This document shows, piece after piece, positions 18,235-26,879 of a DNA stretch of 64,000 nt. The DNA lies in assembly GCF_004167675.1 (NCBI RefSeq), contig NZ_SEZQ01000004.1. The stretch is one strand, 5' to 3'. Both the position numbers and the translations under genes were made by a program. Source of the stretch: Aliivibrio finisterrensis_A. GTDB taxonomy: Bacteria; Pseudomonadota; Gammaproteobacteria; Enterobacterales; Vibrionaceae. Positions within the stretch are counted from its first letter, which is position 1; every line of letters begins with the position of its first letter. The notes beneath the pieces were generated by a model. It was not told the DNA's origin and searched no databases. It was given only the letters and a program-made list of their open reading frames with translations.

Positions 18235-19119
18235 ATGAAGAAAAAAACAGTATCACTTGTTCTTGGAAGTGGTGGCGCGAGAGGTCTTGCTCATATCGGC
18301 GTGATCCGCTGGTTAGAAGAACATGATTTTGAGATTGTATCTGTCTCTGGTTGTTCTATTGGTACGGTTGTTGGTGGTGTGTACGCAGCAGGAAAACTGG
18401 ATGAATTTGAAGATTGGATGCGAACCATTACCAAGCTTGATATTGTTTCTTTGATGGACTTTAACTGGGGAAAAGGCGGGCTTATTAAAGGCGAGAAAGT
18501 AATGAACCGTTTGAGTGACATTCTTGGTGATTTGCATATCGAAGATTTAGCCATTCCTTATACCGCGGTAGCGGCTGATATTAGTAACGAAAAAGAAGTA
18601 TGGTTACAAAAGGGCTCATTACTGCAAGCCATTCGAGCGTCTATCTCATTGCCTTTATACCTAATGCCAATAGAATTTAATGGCAAAACGTTAATTGATG
18701 GTGGTGTATTAAACCCAGTACCGATTGCACCAACGTTTGGTGATCATTCGGATATCACTTTAGCGGTCAATTTAGCGGGTGAAATGACTCATAAAATTGA
18801 TGATTTTGAAATTAATCAAGTAGATATCTCAGCACAAGAACCAGAAGAAGAGATGCCATTTCACCGAAAAGTCAGTGATTATTTTGGTTCGTTAACCGCA
18901 AAAACCTCAAGAATTGACTTAGGAATGTATGATATTGCCAACCAAGCATTTGATGCAATGCAGAGCACCATTGCAAGACAAAAGTTGGCCGCTTACCCGC
19001 CTGATATTACGGTTGAAATAGCGCGAGACGCGTGCGGTACTTTTGAGTTCGAACGTACGGCAGAGATGATCGATTTAGGCTATGAGAGAGCAGAACATGC
19101 TTTAAAACATTTGCTATAA
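18235..19119 (+). CDS. rssA: Patatin-like phospholipase, RssA-like
   Basis: Predicted serine acyl hydrolase with a patatin fold, cytoplasmic, 294 residues. The oxyanion glycine motif GSGGARG lies at 11-17, the nucleophile elbow GCSIG at 39-43 (Ser41), and the catalytic aspartate in IDGG near 160. A C-terminal extension holds conserved AKTSRIDLGMYD. ATG 18235 is chosen because GGGAG lies 8 bp upstream; GTG 18211 (overlapping the ybaK stop) and ATG 18217 are in frame. It resembles E. coli RssA (YchK), whose substrate is unknown. It ends at a strong terminator facing rhlE. Confidence 0.85.
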   Translation: MKKKTVSLVLGSGGARGLAHIGVIRWLEEHDFEIVSVSGCSIGTVVGGVYAAGKLDEFEDWMRTITKLDIVSLMDFNWGKGGLIKGEKVMNRLSDILGDLHIEDLAIPYTAVAADISNEKEVWLQKGSLLQAIRASISLPLYLMPIEFNGKTLIDGGVLNPVPIAPTFGDHSDITLAVNLAGEMTHKIDDFEINQVDISAQEPEEEMPFHRKVSDYFGSLTAKTSRIDLGMYDIANQAFDAMQSTIARQKLAAYPPDITVEIARDACGTFEFERTAEMIDLGYERAEHALKHLL

Positions 19120-19135
19120 GTGAACAATCGATATA

Positions 19136-19174
19136 AAAACGCCCAAACTTATTATTAAGCTTGGGCGTTTTTTA
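19136..19174. terminator. Bidirectional terminator between patatin gene and rhlE
   Basis: A stem of about 15 bp (AAACGCCCAA then ACTTA paired with their complements, small internal mismatch) with loop TTAT and a T-run on the plus strand, between convergent genes. Confidence 0.9.
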
Positions 19175-19209
19175 TTTATCTTAATAAAGATGAATACGTG
19201 ATTAAGCGA

Positions 19210-20406
19210 TTACGCTTTTGATTCTGGTTTTCTTTTTGGCTTAAAGTTCAAAATAGAAATAGGCACTTCTTTACGTGGCGCAAAGCCTTCAATTTCTTTA
19301 CGCACAATTAAGTGGCCAAGACGTTTTTCAATCATACATAGATTCTTAAAATCGTCTTTAGAAACAAATGAGATAGCCTCACCTTTTGCTCCCGCACGGC
19401 CAGTACGACCAATACGGTGCACATAGTCATCTGCCGGGAAAGGTAGATCATAGTTTACTACGCGCGTTAGCTCATCAATATCAATACCACGAGCCGCAAT
19501 ACCAGTAGCAACTAAGTATTGTAATTTACCTTCTTTAAAGTCATTCAGCACTTTTGCTCGTGCTTCTTGGCTTCGGCCACTGTGGAAAGCTTCAGCTCGA
19601 ATATCACGTTTCTCTAACTGGCTTACTAGCTTCGCTGCACCATGCTTTGTCTCAATAAAGATCAGCGCTTGGTCCCAATTGTTTTCTTTAATTAGGTGGC
19701 TCAGTAGTGCCGATTTTTTATCTTTATCTACCGTTGTTAGCCATTGGTCAATCTGTGGTGCAGAGGTCGTTTTTGGCGAAATAGTAATTTCAATTGGGTT
19801 ATTTACCGCTGTTTTTGCTAAATAACGAACTTGATCAGACAGTGTTGCTGAGAACAGCATGTTTTGGCGATCTAATGGTAAGCGCTCAATGATTTTGTTG
19901 ATGTCTTCAATAAAGCCCATATCTAACATACGGTCGGCTTCATCAAGAACTAAGATCTCAATCTCATCAAAATGAATTGCACGCTGTGTGTACATATCAA
20001 GCAAACGACCCGGCGTCGCAACCAGAACATCAACCCCTTCAATTAGGCGTTCTTTTTGGTTTTTATAATCAACACCGCCATACATAGCTAATGATGCAAT
20101 ATCAATGTGCTTGCTGTACTTCTGAATGTTGTCTTCAACTTGAATTGCTAGCTCACGCGTTGGCGTTAAAATTAATGCACGAACACGTTTAGCTCGAACT
20201 TTAGTTTGATTTTCGCTGAGGATTTCTAAAATAGGTAATACAAAGCTAGCTGTTTTACCTGTACCTGTTTGCGCAGCAGCAATCAGGTTTTTTCCAGTAA
20301 GCGCAACGGGAATGGCTTTTTCTTGAATTGGAGTTGGGGCTTTATAACCCAGTTCGTCGATGGCTTTTAAAATTGGATCGCTTAACCCAAGTTTGGAAAA
20401 TGGCAT
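19210..20406 (-). CDS. rhlE: DEAD-box ATP-dependent RNA helicase, RhlE type
   Basis: Cytoplasmic RNA helicase involved in ribosome assembly or RNA turnover. All core motifs are visible: the Q motif (TPIQEKAIP), motif I AAQTGTGKT, Ia PTRELAIQ, GG, TPGR, motif II DEAD, motif III SAT, ARGIDI, and motif VI HRIGRTGRAG. The ATG at 20406 gives 398 residues beginning MPFSKLGL, the usual N-terminus; the longer reading frame upstream has no family similarity. The C-terminal tail is short and basic. It lies downstream of tctA on the same strand but is separated by a stem-loop and is probably its own unit. Confidence 0.9.
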   Translation of the reverse strand: MPFSKLGLSDPILKAIDELGYKAPTPIQEKAIPVALTGKNLIAAAQTGTGKTASFVLPILEILSENQTKVRAKRVRALILTPTRELAIQVEDNIQKYSKHIDIASLAMYGGVDYKNQKERLIEGVDVLVATPGRLLDMYTQRAIHFDEIEILVLDEADRMLDMGFIEDINKIIERLPLDRQNMLFSATLSDQVRYLAKTAVNNPIEITISPKTTSAPQIDQWLTTVDKDKKSALLSHLIKENNWDQALIFIETKHGAAKLVSQLEKRDIRAEAFHSGRSQEARAKVLNDFKEGKLQYLVATGIAARGIDIDELTRVVNYDLPFPADDYVHRIGRTGRAGAKGEAISFVSKDDFKNLCMIEKRLGHLIVRKEIEGFAPRKEVPISILNFKPKRKPESKA

Positions 20407-20471
20407 GTGAAATCTCAGATATATAAATAGAGGGCGATTGTAGCATGAAAAAAAGAAATGACAGCAGGGGA

Positions 20472-20506
20472 ATAGGCACCAATGATCCTTTATCATTGGC
20501 GCCTAT
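20472..20506 (-). terminator. Long stem-loop after tctA, without T-run
   Basis: A 15-bp stem with one wobble (outer ATAGGC, inner CCAATGAT, 5-nt loop) lies just past the tctA stop. No U-tract follows on either strand. It may be a 3' end stabiliser or processing site rather than a classical terminator. Confidence 0.4.
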
Positions 20507-20529
20507 GTGTAGACGATTAAATTAATTGA

Positions 20530-22056
20530 TTACGATTTTACCGCGAACTTAGGTCGGATAATTTTATTAACGAATGTCAGTACAATTGGAAGGATTAGTA
20601 CGACGGCTGCGATTGCAGTAAAGGTAAAGGTAATTGGACGCTCCCATAAGAAACTCAACTCACCATCACTTATCATTAATGCTCGACGTAAGTTCTCTTC
20701 CATCATTCCACCCAAGATAAAGCCAAGTAATAAGGGGGCGAGAGGGAAGTTAGCTAGCCGAAGCGCAATAGCGACCATCGCAATTAAGATCATGATGAAA
20801 ACATCAATTGTATTAAAAGAGACTAAATAAACCCCTGTGATTGAGAAGAATAAAACCATTGGCATCAATACGGTTCTTGGTATCGCAAGCAATTTTGAGA
20901 TGTATGGAATCAAGGGTAAATTTAGGATAACCAGAACGATATTACCAAAATACATTGAGATAATAACCGACCAGAAAATATCAGGGTGATCAACAAACAA
21001 TCTTGGACCTGGCTGAATACCGTAAGCAATAAGGGCACCTAGCATGATTGCTGTCGTACCTGAACCTGGAATACCAAGAGTCAGTAGTGGAACAAATGAC
21101 CCACTTGATGCGGCGTTATTTGCTGATTCAGGGGCTACCAACCCACGAATGCTGCCTTTACCAAATTCTTCTTTTTTCTCTTTTGGAGCTAGATTTCGCT
21201 CCATACCGTAACTTAAAAATGCAGCAATGGTTGCGCCAGCACCCGGTAGTACGCCCGTAAAAAAGCCTAAAATGGATGAGCGAACCGCAACAGGCGCCAC
21301 CTCTTTTACTTCTTCTTTGGTTATTTTCATGCTACCAAGATCTGACATTTTACTCTGTTCATCATCACGTGTGTCTTGTTCTGGTTTGAGTATTCCCATT
21401 AAGGTTTCCCCTAATGCGAAAGTTGCCATTGCCAGTAGTAAGAAGCTGAAACCATCCATTAAATCGGTTAACCCAAAGGTAAAGCGCTCTACGCCAACCC
21501 CTTTATCAATACCAACGGTTGAAAGCATTAAACCAAGCACTGTCATCATCCATGCTTTAATGACTTGGCCTTTACCTGCAAACGCAGCAACAGCCGATAA
21601 ACCGACTAACATTAGGGCAAAGTAATCGGAGGATTGAAAGCTTAACGACACTTTTGCTAGTGCTGGCGCAGCGATTAAAAGCATGATTGCAGAGAGTGTT
21701 CCGCCAGTAAAAGAGGAATAGGCCGCAAGTGCGAGAGCTTTACCTGCTTGGCCTTTTTGTGCCATTGGATAACCATCAAAAGCTGTAACTACGGTTGATG
21801 AACAACCGGGAGCATTAATCAGTATTGACGAGGTTGAACCACCAAAAACGGCACCGTAATAAACACCTGCCATCAAGATCATGCCTGACGCTGGGTCAAG
21901 ACCGTAACTGATAGGGATCATTAAGGCAATGGCAGAGATAGGGCCAAGGCCCGGCAACATACCAATAAATGTACCTACAAAACAGCCGATCATAACCATC
22001 ATTAAGTTGGTTGGCATAATCGCTGTTGATAAGCCTGCTAAAATTCCATCTAACAT
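20530..22056 (-). CDS. tctA: Tripartite tricarboxylate transporter, large permease TctA
   Basis: Large membrane subunit of a TTT-family secondary transporter, 508 residues with about 12 membrane segments. Family motifs are present: GMLPGLGPISAIALMIP near residue 33, YYGAVFGGSTSSILINAPG near 67-85, and the repeat GVLPGAGATIAAFLSYG near 267 followed by GSFVPLLTLGIPGSGTTA. It works with TctB and the periplasmic binding protein TctC, driven by the ion gradient. Substrates in the family include citrate and other carboxylates. The operon order is tctC-tctB-tctA, with 16 bp between tctB and tctA. Confidence 0.95.
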   Translation of the reverse strand: MLDGILAGLSTAIMPTNLMMVMIGCFVGTFIGMLPGLGPISAIALMIPISYGLDPASGMILMAGVYYGAVFGGSTSSILINAPGCSSTVVTAFDGYPMAQKGQAGKALALAAYSSFTGGTLSAIMLLIAAPALAKVSLSFQSSDYFALMLVGLSAVAAFAGKGQVIKAWMMTVLGLMLSTVGIDKGVGVERFTFGLTDLMDGFSFLLLAMATFALGETLMGILKPEQDTRDDEQSKMSDLGSMKITKEEVKEVAPVAVRSSILGFFTGVLPGAGATIAAFLSYGMERNLAPKEKKEEFGKGSIRGLVAPESANNAASSGSFVPLLTLGIPGSGTTAIMLGALIAYGIQPGPRLFVDHPDIFWSVIISMYFGNIVLVILNLPLIPYISKLLAIPRTVLMPMVLFFSITGVYLVSFNTIDVFIMILIAMVAIALRLANFPLAPLLLGFILGGMMEENLRRALMISDGELSFLWERPITFTFTAIAAVVLILPIVLTFVNKIIRPKFAVKS

Positions 22057-22072
22057 AATTAAGTCCTAGGGT

Positions 22073-22552
22073 TTACCAACCAAGAAAAAGATAACCAGGC
22101 TCTAGATAGATATCTAAACCTTTAGTGAGAAGTAGCCAAAAGCCAGTAACAAATGGGAAAGAAGCACCAAACAATACTGGTTTGCGTCGCTCTCCTAATA
22201 AGTAGAAGCCTGAGAGCAGAAATAAGCTTGTAGCCAATACAAAACCAAGCCAAGTTAATCCAATGCCATACAGCACCATTAAAGAGATAAAACCAAATAA
22301 GAGTTTCCAATTAAAACCTAAAACAGCACCACTTTTTTCATCGGGTTGAGCTGAAACAATCAGGATCAGCGATAGAAAAATACCAGCAAAAGTGAGCATA
22401 TAAGGTAAGGTTCGAGCAGTGAAGGGTTCGTATTCATCGCCGGGGAATAAAGGAATCAAACTGGTTTGGTAGCCGTAGCAGAGGCAAACAAGTAGAAAAA
22501 TGATAGCGCCAACACGGTCTCGGCATAGTAGAGAAGATCTAGAGTACGACAT
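22073..22552 (-). CDS. tctB: Tripartite tricarboxylate transporter, small permease TctB
   Basis: Small membrane subunit with four predicted helices, 159 residues from the ATG at 22552, which follows a GGAGAG ribosome site. A longer frame to 22648 adds 32 residues without membrane or family character. TctB proteins are poorly conserved, so the assignment rests on size, four-helix profile and position between tctC and tctA. Confidence 0.88.
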   Translation of the reverse strand: MSYSRSSLLCRDRVGAIIFLLVCLCYGYQTSLIPLFPGDEYEPFTARTLPYMLTFAGIFLSLILIVSAQPDEKSGAVLGFNWKLLFGFISLMVLYGIGLTWLGFVLATSLFLLSGFYLLGERRKPVLFGASFPFVTGFWLLLTKGLDIYLEPGYLFLGW

Positions 22553-22698
22553 GAGTTCTCTCCATAAGTCCATTAAAGAAAGGTAGATTGAATTGGGTAA
22601 AGAAAGCTGCCTTGAACTAACGGTGCAAGGAGGATGTAGCAGGAACATTAATGAGTCATATCCGGGGAGTCATTAATTATTCAAGACAGCTAAAGGTT

Positions 22699-23676
22699 TT
22701 ACTTCAAGAAGCCAAGTTCACGCATTAGGTTACCCATTAGCAGTTCTTGCTCTTCAAGGAAGATATAAAAGTCTTTGTCTGCTTTGTAATTATCAATCCA
22801 ACCATTACGGTCACGAACGACGGCCCATTGCTCTGTTTCATACATTTTATTAAAGGCTTCTCTGTACTCGTCGATTTTCGCTTGTGGCGTCCCAGGCGCA
22901 GCGAAGAAACCACGCCAGTTTGCAAATACGGTGTCGTTGCCATATTCCGTCAGTGTCGGGATATCAGGTGCACTCTCTAAACGTTTTGGTGCTGTGATAG
23001 CTAGAATGCGAACTTGGCCACTTTTTGACATTTCAAGCACTTCACCTAGACCTGTTGAAAGCAGAGGTGTCTCCCCTGACAGTAAGGCAGCCATGGCTTT
23101 ACCTCCGGCATCATAAGCAATGTAGCGTACTTTTCTTGCATCAAATCCTTCGCCTTTAAAAGCAGCCGCCGCAACAAGGTGATCCATGCTGCCTCGTGCT
23201 GAACCGCCGGCAATTTTCACTGAGCGAGGATCTTTTTCAAAATCAGCAACCACTTGTTCCCAACTTGTGTATTTAGAGTCTTTATTTACAACAATCGCAC
23301 CATAATCGGCGATGGTTGCCGCAATAGGCGTTAAATCACGGAATGATTGTGGAAAAATACCACTGAGAGAGCGGATAACGATAGGTGTTGAGTTCACCAT
23401 TAAGGTGTCAGGTTGGCGCTCTGCTGTTTCAATTAAATGTGCAATGGCTTTACCGCCGCCACCGCCAGAAAGGTTCTGATATGACGCTTGCTCAATAATG
23501 TCTGATTTAAGCAATACATCACCGGTACCACGAGCGGTCATATCCCAACCGCCACCAGCACCACCAGGGATGATGAAGTGAATTTTTTCAAGATCAGCTG
23601 CTATTGCTGAGCCTGAAAGTGCAAAAGAGGCTGCAATCATTGAAGCCGTGAACTGTTTTTTAAATGAAGTAAGCAT
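22699..23676 (-). CDS. tctC: Tripartite tricarboxylate transporter substrate-binding protein TctC
   Basis: Periplasmic solute-binding protein of the Bug/TctC family, about 325 residues. The signal peptide is clear (MLTSFKKQFTASMIAASF, cut near SAIAA). The mature protein starts with the family motif IHFIIPGGAGGGWDMTARG, whose glycines bind the carboxylate, and NLSGGGGGKAIAHL follows. The ATG at 23676 has AAGGA about 10 bp upstream; an ATG 15 bp earlier sits too close to it. It leads the tctCBA operon. The 292-bp gap upstream should hold the promoter, possibly controlled by the CitA-like pair at 15397-17717. Confidence 0.93.
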   Translation of the reverse strand: MLTSFKKQFTASMIAASFALSGSAIAADLEKIHFIIPGGAGGGWDMTARGTGDVLLKSDIIEQASYQNLSGGGGGKAIAHLIETAERQPDTLMVNSTPIVIRSLSGIFPQSFRDLTPIAATIADYGAIVVNKDSKYTSWEQVVADFEKDPRSVKIAGGSARGSMDHLVAAAAFKGEGFDARKVRYIAYDAGGKAMAALLSGETPLLSTGLGEVLEMSKSGQVRILAITAPKRLESAPDIPTLTEYGNDTVFANWRGFFAAPGTPQAKIDEYREAFNKMYETEQWAVVRDRNGWIDNYKADKDFYIFLEEQELLMGNLMRELGFLK

Positions 23677-23905
23677 GAATAACATTTCCTTATGGTTCAA
23701 ATCTCTTTGTAATTATCTTGTGAGATCTGATTGTAGAGTTAGCAACCTCTTTGGGTTGTTATTGTTCTAGATATATACTGCTTTTTCTTAGTTGTTGCGT
23801 AAATGTTATGTGATTGGGTGGTTTTTGACTAGATAGAGAAGATAATGGCTATTTAGAACATAAAATGAATTTTGTTCATAAAGTTCACGCTATTTTTTGA
23901 TAAAG

Positions 23906-23938
23906 AAAAAGCCATGCAATCGTTAAAAAGCATGGCTT
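23906..23938 (-). terminator. Terminator after chemoreceptor gene
   Basis: A perfect 9-bp stem AAGCCATGC/GCATGGCTT; on the minus strand it is followed by TTTTTCTTTAT, about 30 bp past the stop at 23969. Confidence 0.8.
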
Positions 23939-23968
23939 AGGTAGGTTAAGACTTAGTATTATTTAAAC

Positions 23969-26062
23969 TTACTGAGTTTTAAAAGCGCTTAACTTTTGAG
24001 TTAATGAGTGGCTCTCTTTTGTTAGCTCAGCGGTATCATTTAATGAGTTATGCATATCTGAAAGCACTTCGTTAGCGGCTTCGTTAATGCTTGTCACATT
24101 ACGATTGATCTCTTCTGAGACTGAACTTTGTTCTTCTGCCGCTGAAGCAATTTGATTATTCATATCATTTGCAACAAGAATAGCAGAGCTGATCTCTTGT
24201 AAGTTCTGTTGTGCAATTAACGTTTCTTCTCTTGTAGCTAATGCTTGTTTTTGACTGTTGTCCATTACCGTCACAATGCTTTGAGTATTTTGTTGTAGTA
24301 CAGCAAGCATATTGTTAATTTCTTGCGTTGAACTTTGAGTGCGGCTCGCTAGATTACGAACTTCATCAGCAACAACAGCAAAACCACGCCCATATTCACC
24401 CGCACGAGCGGCTTCAATTGCGGCGTTCAATGCCAGTAGATTTGTTTGTTCAGCAATTCCACCGATTTCAAGCAGGATTTTCTGAATATCGTTGCTTGAT
24501 GCCGCTAAATTAACCACTTGCTCTTGAGCTTCATTAATAAACGACGCTAATTCCTCTACGGAAGCCGCTGCATTATTCATGATCTTTTGACCATCTTCAC
24601 TGCTTGCTTGTATCTGACTTGCCGCTGTCGCAGCTTGTAATGCAGAGGATGCAACTTCTTGAGCTGTGGCACTCATCTCATTAATTGCCGTTGCTAATTG
24701 TGTTACTTCATTAACTTGGCTTTGAAGTTTTATTTGTGATTTTTCTGTCTCTGTCATGGTATTTGCCGATGACTGAGAAACTAACTCTGCGGTTTCTTTT
24801 GCATTGTGCAGTGTATTTTGAATCTTCTCAATAAAGGTATTGAACCAGAACGCCAACTGGCCGATTTCATCTTTAGAGCTAACGTTAATACGTTGAGTTA
24901 AATCACCATCGCCTTGGGCAATATTTTCAAAGTGGTTGGTTAGATTGATAAGTGTTGTTCCGATACTTTTGGCAATAAAGAAAATCAGTACAACGCCAAT
25001 AATAGATGACACTAGGCCACTTAATAAGCCATTAGAAAGTGCTTGTTGGCTTAGCTCATTACTAAAGTGATTGAAATCAGTAATTTCTTTTTCTAACACT
25101 TCAGTCGGGATTGATACCATAACAATCCATGGCTTTGCTCCCGTATCGATTGTAGAAATAGCGGTTTTAAAATGGCCTATATTTTTTAGAAAAGAGGCGT
25201 TATTTCGTGATTCTTGTTGGATATAATTCCAGTGATTTGCAAAATCATCTTTTACTTTTTCACCAACTAAATTTTCATCTTGGCTAAAAGAAAGTAAACG
25301 GCCATCCCAAGAGGCAATAGATACAACAGCTCCAGAGATCCCTATTGTGTCTGCAGCTTGTTTACTAATAGCTTGGAAACTTTTGATGGACCAATCATAA
25401 CCAAGAGAGCCGACTATTTTGTTATTTGATCGTAATGGTAGGCTAATTGTCGTGATTAGCTCTTGGTTGCCTCTTACATTGTAATAGTACGGCTCCATTA
25501 CAAAGCTGTTACCTGTTTCAAAAGGCGTTAAATGCCATTCATCAATACGTTCACCATTATCATTTAGTGACGTATTTTTAAAGCTCGCCATTCCAAGAGC
25601 CTCAAAACTCGTGTCTGTCGGTGAGAAGAAGGGAGCAAGCACACCTTGTTTGTTAAGCGCTTTTTGAGTTAATTCAGAATCATCATAATTAAATCGGCTG
25701 TGTTCCCACACCATAAAACCCGCAAAAACACTGTCATTTTGATTTTTTAATGAAGATGTAAATTGTTTAATTAGAAGTTCGGCATCAGCATTCGTATCAT
25801 TCGATAACTCTAACACTGATTTAAGTTGTTCTAAGTTGCTGATTACAGGTGAGAAAAGTCCGTTAAGTTCTGCGCTTTGTTGATTGGCAATGGAGAGTAA
25901 CTTATAGTCAATGTTATCTGAAAGTTGTGAGGATACATGCTCCGTGATGTCTTTATTCACTTTATTATAAGAGATAGTAGTAAAAAACATGGCGGTACTT
26001 AGCGTAATAAATATCGCAATTCCGGCACTAACAGCAATTCGAGTTTTGATGGATTTAAACAT
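23969..26062 (-). CDS. Methyl-accepting chemotaxis protein, Cache type
   Basis: Chemoreceptor of 697 residues. A membrane segment near 8-30 leads into a long periplasmic region (about 30-340) with the dCache hallmark WHLTPFETG..MEPYYYN, then a second membrane segment (near 345-368), a HAMP domain (about 370-425, with DLTQRINVSSKDEIGQLA), and a signalling coiled coil with tip NLLALNAAIEAARAGEYGRG. The layout resembles Vibrio dCache receptors for amino acids, but the ligand is not known. A possible flagellar sigma-28 promoter lies 35 bp upstream. It is a single gene. Confidence 0.93.
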   Translation of the reverse strand: MFKSIKTRIAVSAGIAIFITLSTAMFFTTISYNKVNKDITEHVSSQLSDNIDYKLLSIANQQSAELNGLFSPVISNLEQLKSVLELSNDTNADAELLIKQFTSSLKNQNDSVFAGFMVWEHSRFNYDDSELTQKALNKQGVLAPFFSPTDTSFEALGMASFKNTSLNDNGERIDEWHLTPFETGNSFVMEPYYYNVRGNQELITTISLPLRSNNKIVGSLGYDWSIKSFQAISKQAADTIGISGAVVSIASWDGRLLSFSQDENLVGEKVKDDFANHWNYIQQESRNNASFLKNIGHFKTAISTIDTGAKPWIVMVSIPTEVLEKEITDFNHFSNELSQQALSNGLLSGLVSSIIGVVLIFFIAKSIGTTLINLTNHFENIAQGDGDLTQRINVSSKDEIGQLAFWFNTFIEKIQNTLHNAKETAELVSQSSANTMTETEKSQIKLQSQVNEVTQLATAINEMSATAQEVASSALQAATAASQIQASSEDGQKIMNNAAASVEELASFINEAQEQVVNLAASSNDIQKILLEIGGIAEQTNLLALNAAIEAARAGEYGRGFAVVADEVRNLASRTQSSTQEINNMLAVLQQNTQSIVTVMDNSQKQALATREETLIAQQNLQEISSAILVANDMNNQIASAAEEQSSVSEEINRNVTSINEAANEVLSDMHNSLNDTAELTKESHSLTQKLSAFKTQ

Positions 26063-26096
26063 GATTTTTTAAAGAATAAGTAAGGTTGTGTAATAT

Positions 26097-26124
26097 ATAG
26101 CGGCATTAAGTTAAATGTCATTAA
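26097..26124 (-). promoter_or_regulatory. Possible sigma-28 (FliA) promoter of chemoreceptor gene
   Basis: On the minus strand TTAAT, 15 bp, GCCGCTAT; the FliA consensus is TAAAG-N15-GCCGATAA (6 of 8 at the -10, 3 of 5 at the -35). It lies 35 bp upstream of the chemoreceptor ATG, a sensible place. Confidence 0.35.
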
Positions 26125-26355
26125 AGCATTTTGTTATTTATAGTTTGAAATAACGATTTTATGTAAGTAAAGGTAATTTATGTGAATGTAGTGATTTGTC
26201 TGTTTGCATACCATTCACACTTTACCGTATTGTTGTGTGTATGTTAGGTAATAATTTATTTAATGCGTTTTTATGTATGTAAAATAATGAACACTTTTTT
26301 AATGGCTTTCTGTTATTCTTATGTGGTTATAGTAACTACTTTATAGTGAGAAAAA

Positions 26356-26784
26356 ATGAACAAAAAATTATTAGTTCCTTTGTTATTTTCTGTGGCTTTA
26401 ATGGGTTGTGACGATGCAAGTGAAGCGATTGATAAAGCACAAGAGGCTGCAAATAAGGCCGTAGATATGGCTCAAGAAAAGCTAGAATCAGTTGATTTAG
26501 AGGCGCTGAATATTGAACAATTTGGGGATGCAACCAGCTCAGTGTCTGAGTTTGCAGAGTCAATTGATGAAGCGCTAAACGCGGATTTCAGTAACCCAGA
26601 AGCACTGGTTGAAATTCAAGAGCATATTGCTAACGCATACAGTTGTTTAGTTGAGGCGTCATCAGAATCAAGTGCTGAGAAATTAGTAAATAAAGTGATG
26701 TCGACGATTTCAAACCAAGAAGCGCAGAGCTTGATTGAGAAAGGCGTTGAAAGCGCAAAAGAAATGCAAGCGTGTGTGATGTAA
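26356..26784 (+). CDS. Small acidic lipoprotein of unknown function
   Basis: 142 residues with a lipoprotein signal peptide: charged MNKK, hydrophobic core and lipobox LMGC with the acylated Cys at residue 18. Aspartates follow at positions +2 and +3, which in enterobacteria would favour inner-membrane retention. The mature part is strongly acidic and predicted helical, with heptad-like EA/AQ repeats, and has two further cysteines (in SCLVEA and the C-terminal QACVM). I do not recognise the family. It stands alone, divergent from the chemoreceptor gene, with a good terminator. Confidence 0.75.
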   Translation: MNKKLLVPLLFSVALMGCDDASEAIDKAQEAANKAVDMAQEKLESVDLEALNIEQFGDATSSVSEFAESIDEALNADFSNPEALVEIQEHIANAYSCLVEASSESSAEKLVNKVMSTISNQEAQSLIEKGVESAKEMQACVM

Positions 26785-26816
26785 TAACATTCGTTTAAAC
26801 ATGATTTATATTTAAT

Positions 26817-26850
26817 AAAAATGCCAACATGGCTTATGTTGGCATTTTTT
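26817..26850 (+). terminator. Terminator after the lipoprotein gene
   Basis: A perfect 10-bp stem ATGCCAACAT/ATGTTGGCAT with a 5-nt loop, A-run before and T-run after; it can also serve the convergent PTS gene. Confidence 0.92.
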
Positions 26851-26879
26851 AGTTATAAATATTAAAGGCTAGTTTTTAT

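Noticed and set aside
20407..20496. Thirty-residue N-terminal extension of RhlE
   Set aside because: Cysteine- and phenylalanine-rich sequence unlike the family; MPFSKLGL at 20406 is the canonical start.
21227..21625. 132-codon ORF on the opposite strand of tctA
   Set aside because: Lies wholly within the well-supported tctA gene and has composition expected of an antisense frame.
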